A stretch of DNA of 58,212 nt from contig JBNGIQ010009496.1 of NCBI GenBank assembly GCA_049999765.1, positions 1-58,212 on the forward strand, read 5' to 3'. A model generated the notes under the pieces. The model had not been told where the DNA came from and searched no databases. It worked only from the letters and a program-made list of their open reading frames with translations. This document shows, piece after piece, positions 22,037 to 34,113 of this stretch (position 1 is the stretch's first letter; every line of letters starts with the position of its first letter). The DNA comes from Phaeoceros laevis. Its lineage: Eukaryota > Anthocerotophyta > Anthocerotopsida > Notothyladales. The position numbers and the translations under genes were made by a program.

Positions 22037-22463
22037 NNNNNNNNNNNNNNNNNNNNNNNNNNNNNNNNNNNNNNNNNNNNNNNNNNNNNNNNNNNNNNNN
22101 NNNNNNNNNNNNNNNNNNNNNNNNNNNNNNNNNNNNNNNNNNNNNNNNNNNNNNNNNNNNNNNNNNNNNNNNNNNNNNNNNNNNNNNNNNNNNNNNNNNN
22201 NNNNNNNNNNNNNNNNNNNNNNNNNNNNNNNNNNNNNNNNNNNNNNNNNNNNNNNNNNNNNNNNNNNNNNNNNNNNNNNNNNNNNNNNNNNNNNNNNNNN
22301 NNNNNNNNNNNNNNNNNNNNNNNNNNNNNNNNNNNNNNNNNNNNNNNNNNNNNNNNNNNNNNNNNNNNNNNNNNNNNNNNNNNNNNNNNNNNNNNNNNNN
22401 NNNNNNNNNNNNNNNNNNNNNNNNNNNNNNNNNNNNNNNNNNNNNNNNNNNNNNNNNNNNNNN
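22037..22463. other. Assembly gap (427 N)
   Basis: A run of N lies upstream of the receptor kinase. Its flanks are GC-rich (ggaggcaggggaggga on the left) and share no overlap, so sequence is really missing, probably part of the promoter or 5' leader. Confidence 0.95.
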
Positions 22464-22998
22464 CGTCAGGGTTGTCCGGGCAGCTTCGTGCGCTTGTGAG
22501 CTGAGCTGAGGGGAGCAGGAGTTTGAAACGGGGAAGCGGCAATGGGAAGCCGTGCTTACTGCAATTTGCAAGGACACAGGGAATGTGGCATCCTGCGGTT
22601 TTTTGATGGTGAAGCGGTCTCGCTATCTGGTTAGTTTGTCCGGAGATTTGTTGCAATCTCCCAGGGAGATCGCGCAGGCAGAGAATTGGGAGAGAAATTA
22701 TTCGCGAGCAGCTCTGCTGTGGAAGGAAAGTACGGTCCTCACCCAACGGAAGGCTACCTCCATGAGCGGACCGAGTCAATGTTGAGCGGCCCTTTTGGAT
22801 CTCGCATTGTTGGATTCCCCCATGGATTTTCTCCGCAGGAAACTGGCCGCCGAGATCGGGTTTAAGAGCAGGAAGGCTGGACCGAGAATACAGGGGCAAC
22901 CTCTATGCGTGATAAGAGACCACCGCAGTGACGAGGTGCGGGGTCTGAAGTCGAGGTTTTTGTTGTCAAGGGAATGAGCAGGAGGCTCAGCGCCAGCG

Positions 22999-25900
22999 AT
23001 GGGAAGGGCTGAAACCCTTGCTCTAGGATTCGTCCTCTGGTTGGTACTTGGCGTCCTAGCGGTAGGGACAGCAGGACAGAACGCCACTGGATCTGTGGAG
23101 ACGGACCTCGCCGCATTGCGGGCTTTCAGGGCCAGCGTGGTAGATGACGGTAGCCAGCTCAGGTCCTGGGACGTGGTGGCCGGCGCTCCTTGCGTTTGGA
23201 AGGGCGTCTTCTGCAGGTTAGAGGGAAGCTCCAGAGTCACTGGCCTGCAGTTACCTGGTTTGCTGCTGCGCGGACAGCTTTCAGGTTGGTTCGCCACTCC
23301 TTTGTTCATTTACCGCCGTGTTTGTGTTTCCTTTGCCTCGAGCTCGTTGAGATGCACAGCACCTAGGCAGCCTAGGTAGCTACTTATTTGTGTTGGCAGC
23401 AGTCTAATGGATGTTATGGTCCCCTCTGCAGAGTCTCTGGGACTGTTAACCGAGCTTCGCAGAATCAGTCTTCACGGGAATCTCTTGAATGGCTCTATTC
23501 CATCATCCCTCAGCAACTGCACTCGACTCCGTATGGTCTTTCTCAACGACAATTCCCTGTCTTCAGAGATACCCGCGTGGTTTGGGGATTTACAGGAGCT
23601 GCAGATTTTGAACCTGGCTTATAACCAGTTCTCTGGCACCATACCGGCTGCCCTCGGCAACCTCCGGCAATTGCAGACACTGGACCTCTCTGGCAACCTC
23701 CTATCAGGCACTATACCACTCCAACTCGCCGGTTGCCAGAGTCTCAGTTATTTGGCTCTTTCTCAGAATCTCTTGACAGGGTCCGTGCCCCAAGAGCTTG
23801 GAAGTTTACCTGGCCTCAATGATCTTATCCTCAACAACAATAGTCTTAGCGGGAGCATTCCGTCATCGCTGACCTTCCTTTCTGAGCTCAACACACTGAT
23901 CTTGAGCAGCAACAATCTTTCGGGACCTATTCCTGATTCCATTGGCGTGTTAGGGAACCTGCGGGTTCTAGACCTGAGCCAGAATAATCTGAGTGGGCAG
24001 CTGCCTCCGAGCTTGGGGAACCTTTCGTCTCTTGAGAACCTTTCTTTGGCCAGGAATGATATTGGGGGCGCCATACCAGAGTCACTAGGGAGTCTTGTTC
24101 GACTGCAGCTTCTGAATCTTTCGCGCAACTCTTTTGGGGGTGTTCTTCCTTCCGCCTTGACAAACTTGCGGAGCTTGACAGGACTTGACCTGCAGGGCAA
24201 CTCGCTTACTTCTCAGGTACCCAGTGAACTGGGTCAACTTACCAATCTGCAGGTGCTGTCCCTGGCGGACAACTTCTTCATGGGGCCGATTCCTCAGACC
24301 CTGGGGAACCTTACTGGATTGCGTCGGCTTTCTCTTGAAGGTAACACCTTCTCCGGCCAGATTCCCCCGCAGCTAGGGTCCCTCCAGAACTTGCAAGAGT
24401 TGTCTTTTGCCTCCGGTGGTCTGAGTGGCGAAATTCCTCAAGAGCTTTCCCAGCTGGTAAATCTTCAGGTGTTTGACTGCCGGCACAACCTGCTTTCCGG
24501 CGCTGTCCCACCTTGGCTTGGTTCTCTGACAAGACTGGTCGTTTTGAATCTAAGAGAAAACAATCTTACAGGATCTGTACCTCCGTCCCTGGGCAACCTT
24601 TCTGCTCTCCAGGTTCTAGATCTGAGTGTGCAGACCTTGGCTGGTACCATACCGGAAGAGCTTTCCCAATTGTCTCGTCTCACCAATCTCTCTCTTGCCT
24701 TCAATTCTTTGAGCGGGGACATTCCAGACACTTTCTCCAGAATTCCTGGCCTGCAGGTCCTCGAACTGAACGACAATTTGCTTTCTGGCGAGATACCTTC
24801 GGATATAGGATTGTATGGGAGTCTTCAGCTGCTTAATTTCTCCAGCAACCAACTATCTGGTGTAATTCCTCCTGAGATTGGAAATGTTCGGAGCTTGGTT
24901 TTTATTGATCTTAGAGACAATATGCTGATTGGCAGCATTCCTGAAGAGTTGGGGATCCTTTTGGAGCTGGAAGTTCTTGATCTTGGATATAACAATCTGA
25001 CGGGGATCATCCCAGCAAGTCTAGGGGATCTTGGGAACCTGAAACTACTGTACTTGGATGGCAATGAGCTGACAGGGGGTATTCCAACTTCTTTTGCGGG
25101 ACTAGTCAGCATGGTGGAGCTCAATCTGTCAGACAATAACCTTTCGGATGCTATTCCTTCAGGGGTGGGCAACTGGTCAAGGCTCAGGTCACTGGATTTG
25201 TCTAACAACAATTTTTCGGGACTGCTTCCGTTGAGCCTGGGCAACTCTCCTGTTCTTGCTTTCCTCAATGTTTCAGGCAATGGGCTGTCGGGTCCTGTTC
25301 CTGAGTCCCTCCAGGAATTTAACGCAACCTCGTTTGGGGGCAACCCTCTTCTCTGTGGGCCCCCGTTGGATGTCACCTGTGCTGGATTAGCTGCCATTGT
25401 GAGCCGGAGGAAGTCTGGTCTTGGAAGGGCAGCTGTAATAGGAATATCAGTTGCGGGGGGGTTTCTACTACTGATCTTTTTTATTGTGCTGGCTACATTG
25501 TTCTGCGTGGCACTGAAATCTCGGAGGACCCCAGCCAAGGATCCGTCACCTCCTCCAGAACAGAAGTTGGTAATGTTTACCAGCCCTGTTCACTACGGCA
25601 ACCTTCTTGAGGCCACAGGGCAATTTGATGAGGAACATGTTCTCAGTAGGACAAGGTACGGAATTGTGTTCAAGGCTGTGTTGCATGATGGGACAGTGAT
25701 GTCAGTCAGGAGGCTACCCGATGGAGTAGTGGAGGAAAGCTTGTTCAGGGCCGAAGCAGAAATGCTTGGGAAAGTGAAGCACAGGAACTTGACAGTCTTG
25801 AGGGGCTACTATGTTAGTGGAGATGTGAAGCTGCTCGTGTATGACTACATGCCCAATGGTAATCTGGCTGCACTTCTGCAAGAAGCTTCACATCAAGAAG

Positions 25901-26520
25901 GCCACATACTGAACTGGCCAATGAGACATCTCATTGCACTGGGAGTGGCTAGGGGACTCAACTGGCTGCACACCCAGTGCAGCCCTCCGATTGTCCACGG
26001 CGATGTCAAGCCAAACAATGTGCAGTTTGACGCAGACTTCGAGGCTCATTTGTCAGATTTTGGCCTGGACAAGTTGGCGGCAACTCCTACAGACCCTTCA
26101 AGCTCCTCCACTCCTGTAGGCTCCCTTGGTTATGTCTCGCCTGAGGCCTCGGGGTCTGGCCAGCTAACAAGAGAAGCAGACGTGTACAGTTTTGGGGTCG
26201 TGCTGTTGGAGCTGCTTACGGGAAAGAAGCCTGTCGTCTTCTCTGAAGAAGAGGACATCGTAAAATGGGTGAAGAGGCAGCTCCAGACGGGGCAGGTCTC
26301 GGAGCTCTTCGACCCAAGTCTGCTGGAATTGGACCCGGACTCATCTGAGTGGGAAGAGTTCCTACTAGCTGTGAAGGTGGCTCTGCTCTGTACCGCCCCC
26401 GATCCTATCGATAGACCTACCATGACGGAGGTGGTGTTCATGCTGGAAGGCTGCAGGGTGCCTGGAACTGGAGTTCCGAACTCCTCGGAACCACCATCTC
26501 TGCTGTCGCCTGTGAATTAG
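22999..26520 (+). CDS. LRR receptor-like kinase, MUSTACHES/MUSTACHES-like type
   Basis: Exons 22999-23284 and 23432-26520 (147-base GT-AG intron, phase 1) give 1124 residues. A signal peptide (ALGFVLWLVLGVLAVG) is followed by the LRR N-cap, more than twenty plant LRRs (LxxLxLxxNxLSGxIP), and a transmembrane helix at about 763-785 (AAVIGISVAGGFLLLIFFIV). The kinase domain covers about 830-1100. Conserved pieces LVYDYMPNGNLAALLQEASH, DIVKWVKRQLQTGQ and VVFMLEGCRV match Arabidopsis MUS (At1g75640) and At4g36180, which act in cell-wall symmetry of stomata and related signalling. The catalytic loop reads HGDVKPNN and DFG is present. The beta-3 lysine is replaced (MSVRRLPDG) and the glycine loop is degenerate (RTRYGIVFKA), so kinase activity is doubtful, as is typical for this clade. 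It acts at the plasma membrane. Confidence 0.92.
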
Positions 26521-26901
26521 GGCACCATGAAATGGAGGACATCCATTTACCGAACACGGACTTTCACTTCCTTCCGGGCTGTTCCTTGTCGCCGTTGTAC
26601 AGCAAGAAAGGAGGAAAAAGCCTGAGCATGCTAAACTCAGCACAGTGCATACCAGGTTGAATTCTGTACATTTGTACCAGAGACATTAGACATTTCTAGG
26701 CAGTTCAATACTCCAAGCACACTATTCTTTGTCGTCCTATAATTCTTTACAAAGTGACCCTGTTGGGGCTATTCATGCGGCAGACCGGGCCATGCGGTAA
26801 GAGGATTGGCAGTCTGAAAAACTGAGATCTATTTTTTGAAAAGGTGGAGAGAATAATCATGTTACACATGCAATATACACTATTCGGTAACCTACCCTAA
26901 C
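26521..26901. other. Convergent 3' flanks
   Basis: This short spacer holds the 3' ends of the plus-strand receptor kinase and the minus-strand TPR-like gene. No separate gene was seen. Confidence 0.6.
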
Positions 26902-29359
26902 TTAACCCCTCAAAGCAAGCGAAACGACCAGGAAGACCGGAAGCAAGAGAATGACGTAAGGTACAGCCTTCAGGAGCCATGACTCTTCAGGTTCATCAGC
27001 TGCTCGGTATGCTGTGTTGTACCCATCCGAAAAGGAGTTGAAATACTTTTTGTAGAGGCCATCGTCCCACTTGTAGCTGGACGAGACCTTCAACTTGTCC
27101 ATGGCCTACAAAAATCGTACAAGAGCAGGCATGACAACTGTTCTCCACATATCCCAAATTCTGCCTCTTTTTTCGTTCAAGACGACGTTTCCGAAGCAAA
27201 TGAAGATATCTACACTGGCAGATGTACCTCAAATCTACTATTACCCATCTTGACGGAAGCTTGGCTGGTAGAGCTTTACCTGAAAACCAAAGAGGAGCTG
27301 CTTTGCTTTTTTGCGCACTCCATAATTAGGATGTGAGACGAGTTTCTCGTACATCAGCTTTGCATCTGCCGACCTGACACACAAGTAGGCTGCCGATTAG
27401 AGTTTGCCAAAAAACTTCAGCATAAATGCAATACAGTCCCTCCTCAACATCCACTAGATAGATAACTCAAGTCACCTGCCAGTAGCTTCCAAGCACACCG
27501 AATACTGCAGAGCTGCCAAGCCATGAAGGTCACTCTGCGAAACAAGCATATTTGCACCCCTTAGACCAGGAAATTCAACCACGACATACAGCATTTTTAT
27601 AATATAGACTTGCTATGAACTGAATACGTATAGTACCTGAAATGAAACTCGATCCATAACACCCTCAAAGATCTCCAAAGCCTCTCTCATGCTTCCTTGT
27701 TCCATTAAGCTTTCCCCTTGCTTAATTGCCTGAAGGGTACCCCTGCCCTTTTCAGAATGTGGACCAAGCACATCAGACGGATAATTGCAAGGGATACTGT
27801 TCTTTCAGACCTTTTGAGTTTGAGCCCGTGTCTGTGGGTCAATATCTAGGCCCATCCTTCGACGATACTCCTCAAGAAGTTTCTTTGTTTGAGCCTCCCT
27901 TATACTCTTCTCCTCTTCAGTTTCAAGCTTTTCACCAGGCATAATTGTCCGGCCACCTCCGTACTGCCAAGTAGAATCACCACCTTCAGCAAAGTGCATG
28001 TTAAGAAGCATCAAGGTCGAAAAATATATGGGATAGTCTCCCGCCTTGCACCATTCAACTTTTGGAAAGCAAGCGTCCAAATCATAAAAATGTAGGAAAG
28101 CAAATCAAGGCAGGTAGCAAGCTTACTGTTTTCGAGATATCTGCTGGTCTTGGAAACATTCCCCAGGAAGAAACTTTAGGTTTGTAGAGAGACTCGTCTC
28201 CCTGACTTCCAGCATCTTCAACCTGTCTCGTTATTATCTCCACTTCTGGCCTGTTTGAAGGAGTAGCAACCTCTAGGCCTTTCATCAAACCAGCTGGGGT
28301 ACTGGACGTCTTCTTATCAGCGAAGCCTAAGCCTGCGAAGTCCATTTGTGAAAGACCTGTCCGCTTCACGTCCTTCACCCGAGAGAATGCCTTCTCTGGC
28401 TTCACTGTTTTCCGCTTTATCACTCCATCTCGGGTGTATATCTCAACCTCCAGATAGTCGTCTGCTTCTCGATCAGGAGACGGAGTTTCTGCAGGTGGGC
28501 TTGTGTCTTGACCTTTTGGAGCTGCCACCATTTCCGCCTGCTGTTCCTTGTAGGCTTGTGCTCTCTCAAATGCTGACAGAGCTACAACATTGTTGGAAAC
28601 CCCACTCTCCCCTTGTGGTCCAGATTTACCTACGTTGTCCAACTTTTCCTGCTCTTTGCCTCCTCCAGAAAAATCTCCCTTCTGCTGAAGGCTCGGATCT
28701 CCATCTCCAAGACCTGTAACTACATCCACCTTTTGCTTTTGCTCCTTGTAGTCCTCAGGGGAAGGTACAACTTCAGGCAGTGAAGGAGAAGTAGAAGATG
28801 GACTCCAGGAACTACTGACTGTGGAGGAGGCACCGAAGGCCTTTCCTGCAATGATCTCTAACTTGGGAAGGTTACCAGGAGGGGTGGGAGGAGCAGACGG
28901 CGGGGAGAGCCCCTTACCAACAGGCTGCTGACCAGCTACAGCCCCCTTGGACTTCTTGTAAGCAAGGGCTCTTACCAAGGCAGTCTGAGCAGGAGTTTTC
29001 TTGGTCCCCTTACCTTCACTGCCTGCAGCACTCCTCAATTTGCTAGAGGGGAGGAAAGAGTAATCCGAGCTGGAATCCGACTCATCCGATGACGAGCTAC
29101 TTGAACTAGAACTATCCCCCTCATCCCTATCTACTACTGCATCCCCACCTGAGACAGATGAGAGGACGGAAAAAGACGTTTTGGAAAACTTGGGTGCTAC
29201 ATCCAAGCCTGTGCTTACAAGAGCTGGCCTTCTACGGTCAGTAGCAACAAAACTCCCAGACTTGGACAGGGGTACTGGAAGCTTCGACTGATGATGACAG
29301 CTCAGAGAAGAAGCAGGTAAGAACCATGATTCCAGCGGGGATGCCGGCAGGGTGGGCAT
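26902..29359 (-). CDS. Plastid-type TPR-like protein with C-terminal membrane anchor
   Basis: Six minus-strand exons, in order 29359-28127, 27963-27811, 27729-27637, 27534-27476, 27373-27280 and 27105-26902, join in phase to 611 residues. All junctions are GT-AG. The N-terminus is Ser/Pro-rich like a transit peptide. A low-complexity acidic/Ser run follows at about 75-110, and a long disordered Lys/Pro/Ser-rich region fills the rest of exon 1. Exons 2-5 hold the conserved part: RTIMPGEKLETEEEKSIREA, LLEEYRRRMGLDIDP, a TPR-like pair (SLMEQGSMREALEIFEGVMD, DLHGLAALQYSVCLEATGR) and KLVSHPNYGVRKKAKQLL. The end is a hydrophobic tail anchor (AVPYVILLLPVFLVVSLAL). I recognise a plant chloroplast TPR-like family but not a named gene. 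A thylakoid or envelope location is inferred. Confidence 0.82.
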
Positions 29360-29831
29360 CCTTCCTCCTACAAACTTTTCATCTATGAAGACAACCTTGA
29401 GCTCACCGGACGCGTCCCCCCCCTACAGGAACACAACACATAGAGTCCGTCCTTCCCAGAGACCAGGCTCCCGGCTGCGGCAAGGCAAATCGAACAACCC
29501 GAGGTCATTCAAAAACAACGCAACAAATTGCAGATTGGATTTTCAAAGGATCAACTGAAAACGGAATTCACATGGAGGAAGATCGATGAAGCTGCAAAAA
29601 CAGCTGGCAGTTTCCTAACCACGTGCACTGACTGTCCGCTATCCCACCCGGAAGCTTCCATCCAGCCCAGGTCCTACGACAACCACCTTCCCCCAGGACG
29701 CAATCCGGAAGCGGCAGGCAAGGCACGTCTCGGCAAAGCCAGAATCGGCCACGTCACAGTCACAAAAGTGGGTGCAACTACTGCAACCGCGGTTCGACCA
29801 AGAGTAACCAACCACAGCGAACATTTTCGGT
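29360..29831. other. Spacer between TPR-like gene start and BAHD gene 3' end
   Basis: No gene was recognised. It should contain the promoter/5' leader of the minus-strand TPR-like gene and the 3' UTR of the minus-strand acyltransferase. Confidence 0.5.
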
Positions 29832-31599
29832 TCATGGAGCACCGGAAGAAGCTAGCAATTGCACGCGAGGGTGGGACGAGGAACATCTCCCTCGAAAGAG
29901 AGGGTCCGCTTGGAGGCGTGCCATGTGATGCTTGAGCGCGCAAATCTGAATGCTGGCGCTCCCCGGCTGCTTCCCGGCAAGAAGCAACAGGACGTTGGGC
30001 GCGTTGTAGAGATCCGCGTATCTCACGCACTCGGGCCTCCCCCACCCGAAATCGGCCTCGTACGCGGGCGTGGAATGGGAGTCCCCGACGATGAAGGTGT
30101 GGGGGAGGAGAAGGCAACTGAGCAGCAGCACCAGGCTCGCGTCTATGCCGTCGCCGACATTGATCAGGCACTGCAGCGCGTCGGCATCGTAGCTCGCCTT
30201 GGCGTCCCGGACGAGCCCCGCGCAGAAGGCCGCATCTCCCGCGCACAGCTCTCCCGCCGACACAGGCCGCACCACGCTGTAGGCGACGGCGTTGCCGAAG
30301 TAGGTGGCAGGCAAGCATTTGAACCTCTCCACCACCGCCGCAGCGGCGCCAGGAATGGACCTGTTCCTGACGCTCATGGGGAGCACGAACCTCGTCTCTT
30401 CCGACTCCGGAAGGTCTCTGGCGGCCACGACCCGCTGCCACACATGGCCGACCAGAACCTCGTAGGCGGTGAATTCCAAGCCCTCCTGCCAAGCGGACGC
30501 CGCCTCCTGCTTCATCTGCAGCACCGCGTCGGCGGTGAAGTGGAAGACCTTGGTCTCCAGCTCGGTGGTCACGGTCATGCCGCCTCCCACCCCGGCCCGG
30601 CTCAGGATCGTGTAGTCTGAAGGCAGCTGATTGTAGTGCTTGTCGGGATCCCGCCGGAGCAGGCGCTGGGAGTAGCGAGGCTCCACGACCCTCGCTCGGT
30701 TGCCGGAGGCGATCAAAGACCAGGAATGCAGAAAATGCCACACGCACGTCGCATCCACCATCTGGTGGAGGCACGCCAGCCCGATCGAGAAGCCTCCGCA
30801 CGCAAATCTCGTCACCTGCACAAAATCTGTCAACTCACTCATCACACCAAAGCATGCATGAATTCATGTTCTTCTGGCTACAGGCGCTATGAGAGCGGCC
30901 ATGGCCACCCACCTGGACAGCCAGAGGCGGCGTCTGGGACGTCCAAGGATGCACGGCGGTGAGCATGGACTCGTGTTGGTGGCCGGGAGCGAGGTAGAAG
31001 AGGTCCTGCTCGGGGAGCTCGCCCATGGCCAGATCGTCCAGAGTCGCATCCACCTCCGCTTCCACGAACTCCACGCCGCTGTCGTCGCACAGCACCTCCA
31101 CCTGCCCGTCGGACTCTCTCCGGCGGAGCCTGGCGGCGAAGGGGTAGAAGGAAACCAGAGCATCCGACAAGCTCTCCTTCAGCCGCCGCACCACCGACTC
31201 CCAGGACGCCGAGCTCGACGGTCTCTTGTAAAACACGATGCGCTTCAGAGGCTGCGCGAAGCAGATGAGGCGGTCCAAGGGCGTCAGCGTGTAGCTCTTG
31301 GCTATGTCGGTCGGACGGGCTGGCCGCACGTACGAGCTGGACAGAATCCGCACTGTGACTTGGGAGGAGCTTGGAGGTTGCTGCAATTCGACGGGCTCTT
31401 GTGAATCGACACGACACCGAGTCGGAGACGACGATGGATGAACAAACTTGGGTCTACCCTTTTTGAATGCTATGCGTACAGCACTTGCTCCTCCCACCCC
31501 TGGACGATCGCCTCGCAGCAAAACGAATCGGATTCCCAAGAATCGCTGAGCAGCGGCAGCTGGTGGCCATAGCCGCGCTATTGCGGATATCGGCTCCAT
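29832..31599 (-). CDS. BAHD acyl-CoA-dependent acyltransferase (HCT-like)
   Basis: Two minus-strand exons, 31599-30913 and 30815-29832 (97-base GT-AG intron, phase 0), encode 556 residues. The intron sits at the position classic for BAHD genes, just after PPLAVQ. The catalytic HxxxD motif is HQMVD at about 246-250 and the structural DFGWG motif is at about 484-488; both are intact. Such enzymes move acyl groups from acyl-CoA to alcohols or amines in the cytosol (hydroxycinnamoyl esters, waxes, phenolamides). Substrate cannot be read from sequence. The conserved core starts near VRILSSSYVRPARPTDIA, about 100 residues into the frame. The extra N-terminus (MEPISAIARLWPPAAAAQRF onward) is unusual for a family of about 430-450 residues and may mark an unrecognised upstream exon or start. 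Confidence 0.9.
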
Positions 31600-31659
31600 C
31601 TCGACAGGCTAGCTACAACCTGCTGGCCTGCACTGGAACTGCCTGATTTATGAGCATGA

Positions 31660-31680
31660 TCCTAGTCTATATTAGGATAT
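31660..31680 (-). promoter_or_regulatory. Possible TATA element of the BAHD gene
   Basis: The minus strand reads CCTAATATAGAC about 70 bases upstream of the proposed ATG. Position and base composition suit a TATA box, but no transcript start is visible. Confidence 0.25.
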
Positions 31681-32334
31681 GTCATCCTTGGAGGGTAACC
31701 GTCGTTCGTCACAGACCACTCTCCTCCGCGCCGAGACAACAGCTGCCACTGTTCCTAACAACCAAAGGTGATCCGATTCGTAGAACGGTTGGGGTTCTGC
31801 TCAAGTAACGAACTGGTGATGTCTGATGTCACGGGGATCGGAAGACCCGCTCCCAACTGCATGTGCTGGCGATGGTCCGACTTTACCGGACGCAATGCGA
31901 AAGCGTCGGTGCCTGAATATCCGCATCATGCGGCTTGTCTAAGGATGAGTGTATACTTCACGAGAGTGATTGTTTGAGCTTTCGAAGGCAAAATGGTGGG
32001 AACTGTACTGCTACAATTGGAGTGACTCTTTTAATCACTGGGAGTGACTCTTTAAGTCACTTGTGTGTGACCTGGTGCCGCTGGTCAGTGCCGATCGCCA
32101 CAAGTGCAATGCCCATAGATCTACGAAAGGATGCATGCACATGGTGTGCATGTCAAACCACGATCTCTCTCTTCTCAAGCCTCGACATCACTTCGGTGAT
32201 GCTGTGGCATTCGTTGCACATCCTGAGGCTCTTGCCGGCCTAGTAGGTATCATTTTGAGAAATATTTTGTATCTAGCCTATCTGCGAAGGCATTAGATAC
32301 CTCGTATTGGCTATGTTTTTTCTATGGTGTACAC
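31681..32334. other. Intergenic region upstream of the BAHD gene
   Basis: No domain-bearing frame. A short direct repeat (gggagtgactctttaa / ggagtgactcttttaa) occurs near 32020-32055. Confidence 0.45.
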
Positions 32335-33040
32335 ATGGTTGAGGAGCTATTAGATTTACGAAGCTCTGGGACTCTTCTTGTCCGTACGAGTTCGCAGATA
32401 TGGGAGCCCTTCAAGTATACCTTGCACAGCACAGTGCATGCTGGTAGCCTGAAGCCGGGCATCACCGTTGGCATCTTGGTACAGTTGGAAGATGCACGCA
32501 AAGTGTGTGACAGCCTGACCAGAGAGGATGCGGTAACCTAGAGTGCCATGAGATGGGTAAGTTGGGCACGGCCTCGGTCCCCGAGCTCTTGCATTGTGTG
32601 CAAAGATGGAGCAGGAAGGCCGCATTGTATGCAAAGTGTGGCCAGTTGGAAGATGCATACAACGTGTTTGACAGGCGGAACACAAGGGATGCGGTAACCT
32701 GGACAGGGGCCGGGTCCTCGCTCAGCGTGCTCGCTCAGTAGCATGAAGGCCTGACTTCAGCACACAGTTTTACATTTGCTTGCCTCTTGAAGGGCTCGGT
32801 CCCCAGGCAGAGCACTGGCTTGGTCCCTATGGCCTTACATTGTGTGCAAGTATTGGGTGGGAGGCCTGATTTTAGCAAACCGTGCCCAATTGACAACTTG
32901 TGCAACCAGCTGCATACAGTGATTGTAAAAAGAGGACTACTTGAGTGTGACGCAGTACTGGGAAGTTGCCTTGTGAGTAATTGTATGTATGTGTAAACTG
33001 TGGCCAATTGGAAGATGCAGGCAAGCTGTTTGACGTCAAA
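32335..33040 (+). pseudogene. Decayed PPR fragments, plus strand
   Basis: Broken frames retain PPR signatures: QLEDARKVCDSLTREDAVT near 32490-32540 and YAKCGQLEDAYNVFDRR near 32625-32690. A third block near 32990-33035 again reads CGQLEDAGKLFD. Stops and frameshifts separate them and repeat spacing is irregular. They derive from the same PLS family as the gene at the left edge. Confidence 0.75.
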
Positions 33041-33985
33041 TTGACATGGAATATTCCATGTTGCCGCATCCCTTGTGGACAGATTGTCAAACACATCTTC
33101 CATCTGGCCAAATTTTCCATACATATTTACAGGTCAGTTGCCCAGTACTGTCACCTTCCAATAGTCCTCTTTCCACATAGATCTCCGAATGCAGCTGCCT
33201 GCCAGGGCTGTTGTAGAGCGCCAGCACTTGTACAAGCCTTCAGGAAGCAAGCAGACGTGACACTGTTTGCTAAAGTCAGGCCTTCCTGCTCCATCCTTGC
33301 ATACAATGCGAGCTCCCTGGGGACTGAGCCCATGCTCAGCCTACGCACTTATATATCTTGGCAGTCCATGTTACCGCAGTCCTTGTGGACAGATTGTCAA
33401 ACACTTTGCGTGCAGCTTCCCACTGGCTCACCTTTTGCATACATACTTACGAGACAATTATCGACTGCTATGTCCAACTCCAAGCATGCATGTATTACGA
33501 TCCTGAGTACAGCTGCCTGCCCTGCTGTAGAACATCAGCACTTAGTACACCGCGTCCCCAGCTCTATACCCCCCTGACTCTTGTTGGCATTTAGCAATGC
33601 CATCAACCCAACAGCGCAGTTTTTGCACCCAGCTGATTTCAGTACCTTTCCCGCCTCACCTAAATAGCATGCTCGGCCAAGCTAAGAGGATCAACCATGC
33701 AAGTATAATGCTCAGTTGTCGGGTTGATGCCATTCTGTTTCACCATGGCATCAAAATATTGTCGACCTTTACTGACCAGTCCCGCATTACTGCACGCTAC
33801 AAGAAGGCAAACAAATGGGATGGCACTAGGCTGAACACCAGCCATCATCATCTCTTCGACACAGGCTGTACCCTTGTAGCCTTCTATGTTTGTATCACAC
33901 CCATTTACCATGGCAGTCCATGTTGTGGACAGACTATCCAACAATTTGCGTGCTTCTTCCAACTGGCCACATTTTGCATTCCTAT
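33041..33985 (-). pseudogene. Decayed PPR fragments, minus strand
   Basis: Reading leftward from 33985: AKCGQLEEARKLLDSLST, then an E-like block with EEMMMAGVQPSAIPFVCLL, CSNAGLVSKGRQYFDAMVKQ and TTEHYTCMVD to about 33665. Further left are stop-ridden internal repeats (ALYARMEQEGLTLANSVTSA, VDNCLVSMYAK, GKFGQMEDVFDNLSTRDA). The C-terminal type block lies upstream of internal repeats, so the order is scrambled. The 33665-33985 part is an inverted relative of 36430-36740. Confidence 0.75.
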
Positions 33986-33999
33986 TTTACGAGACGAGA

Positions 34000-34113
34000 G
34001 CCCAATATTTAATGTGGATCTCAATGAGGTGCCCAGTGAAGTTGCTGCACCTGCGGACACAGCCACAGTGGAGGAAGACGAGGATGAAGACATCGACTGG
34101 GAAGAAGGATGAC
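34000..34113 (+). pseudogene. Orphan acidic C-terminal exon (ends ...EDIDWEEG)
   Basis: A plus-strand frame of about 35 codons reads VDLNEVPSEVAAP, then an acidic tail VEEDEDEDIDWEEG and TGA at 34111-34113. Composition and the acidic ending look like a genuine 3' exon of a nuclear protein. No upstream exon is visible: the sequence immediately before is decayed PPR DNA of the opposite strand. It may be a captured gene fragment. I do not recognise the parent. Confidence 0.35.

Noticed and set aside
29674-30801. A 375-codon minus-strand frame overlapping BAHD exon 2 in another frame.
   Set aside because: It is Arg/Gly-rich as expected from GC-rich out-of-frame reading. The HxxxD and DFGWG motifs lie in the other frame.
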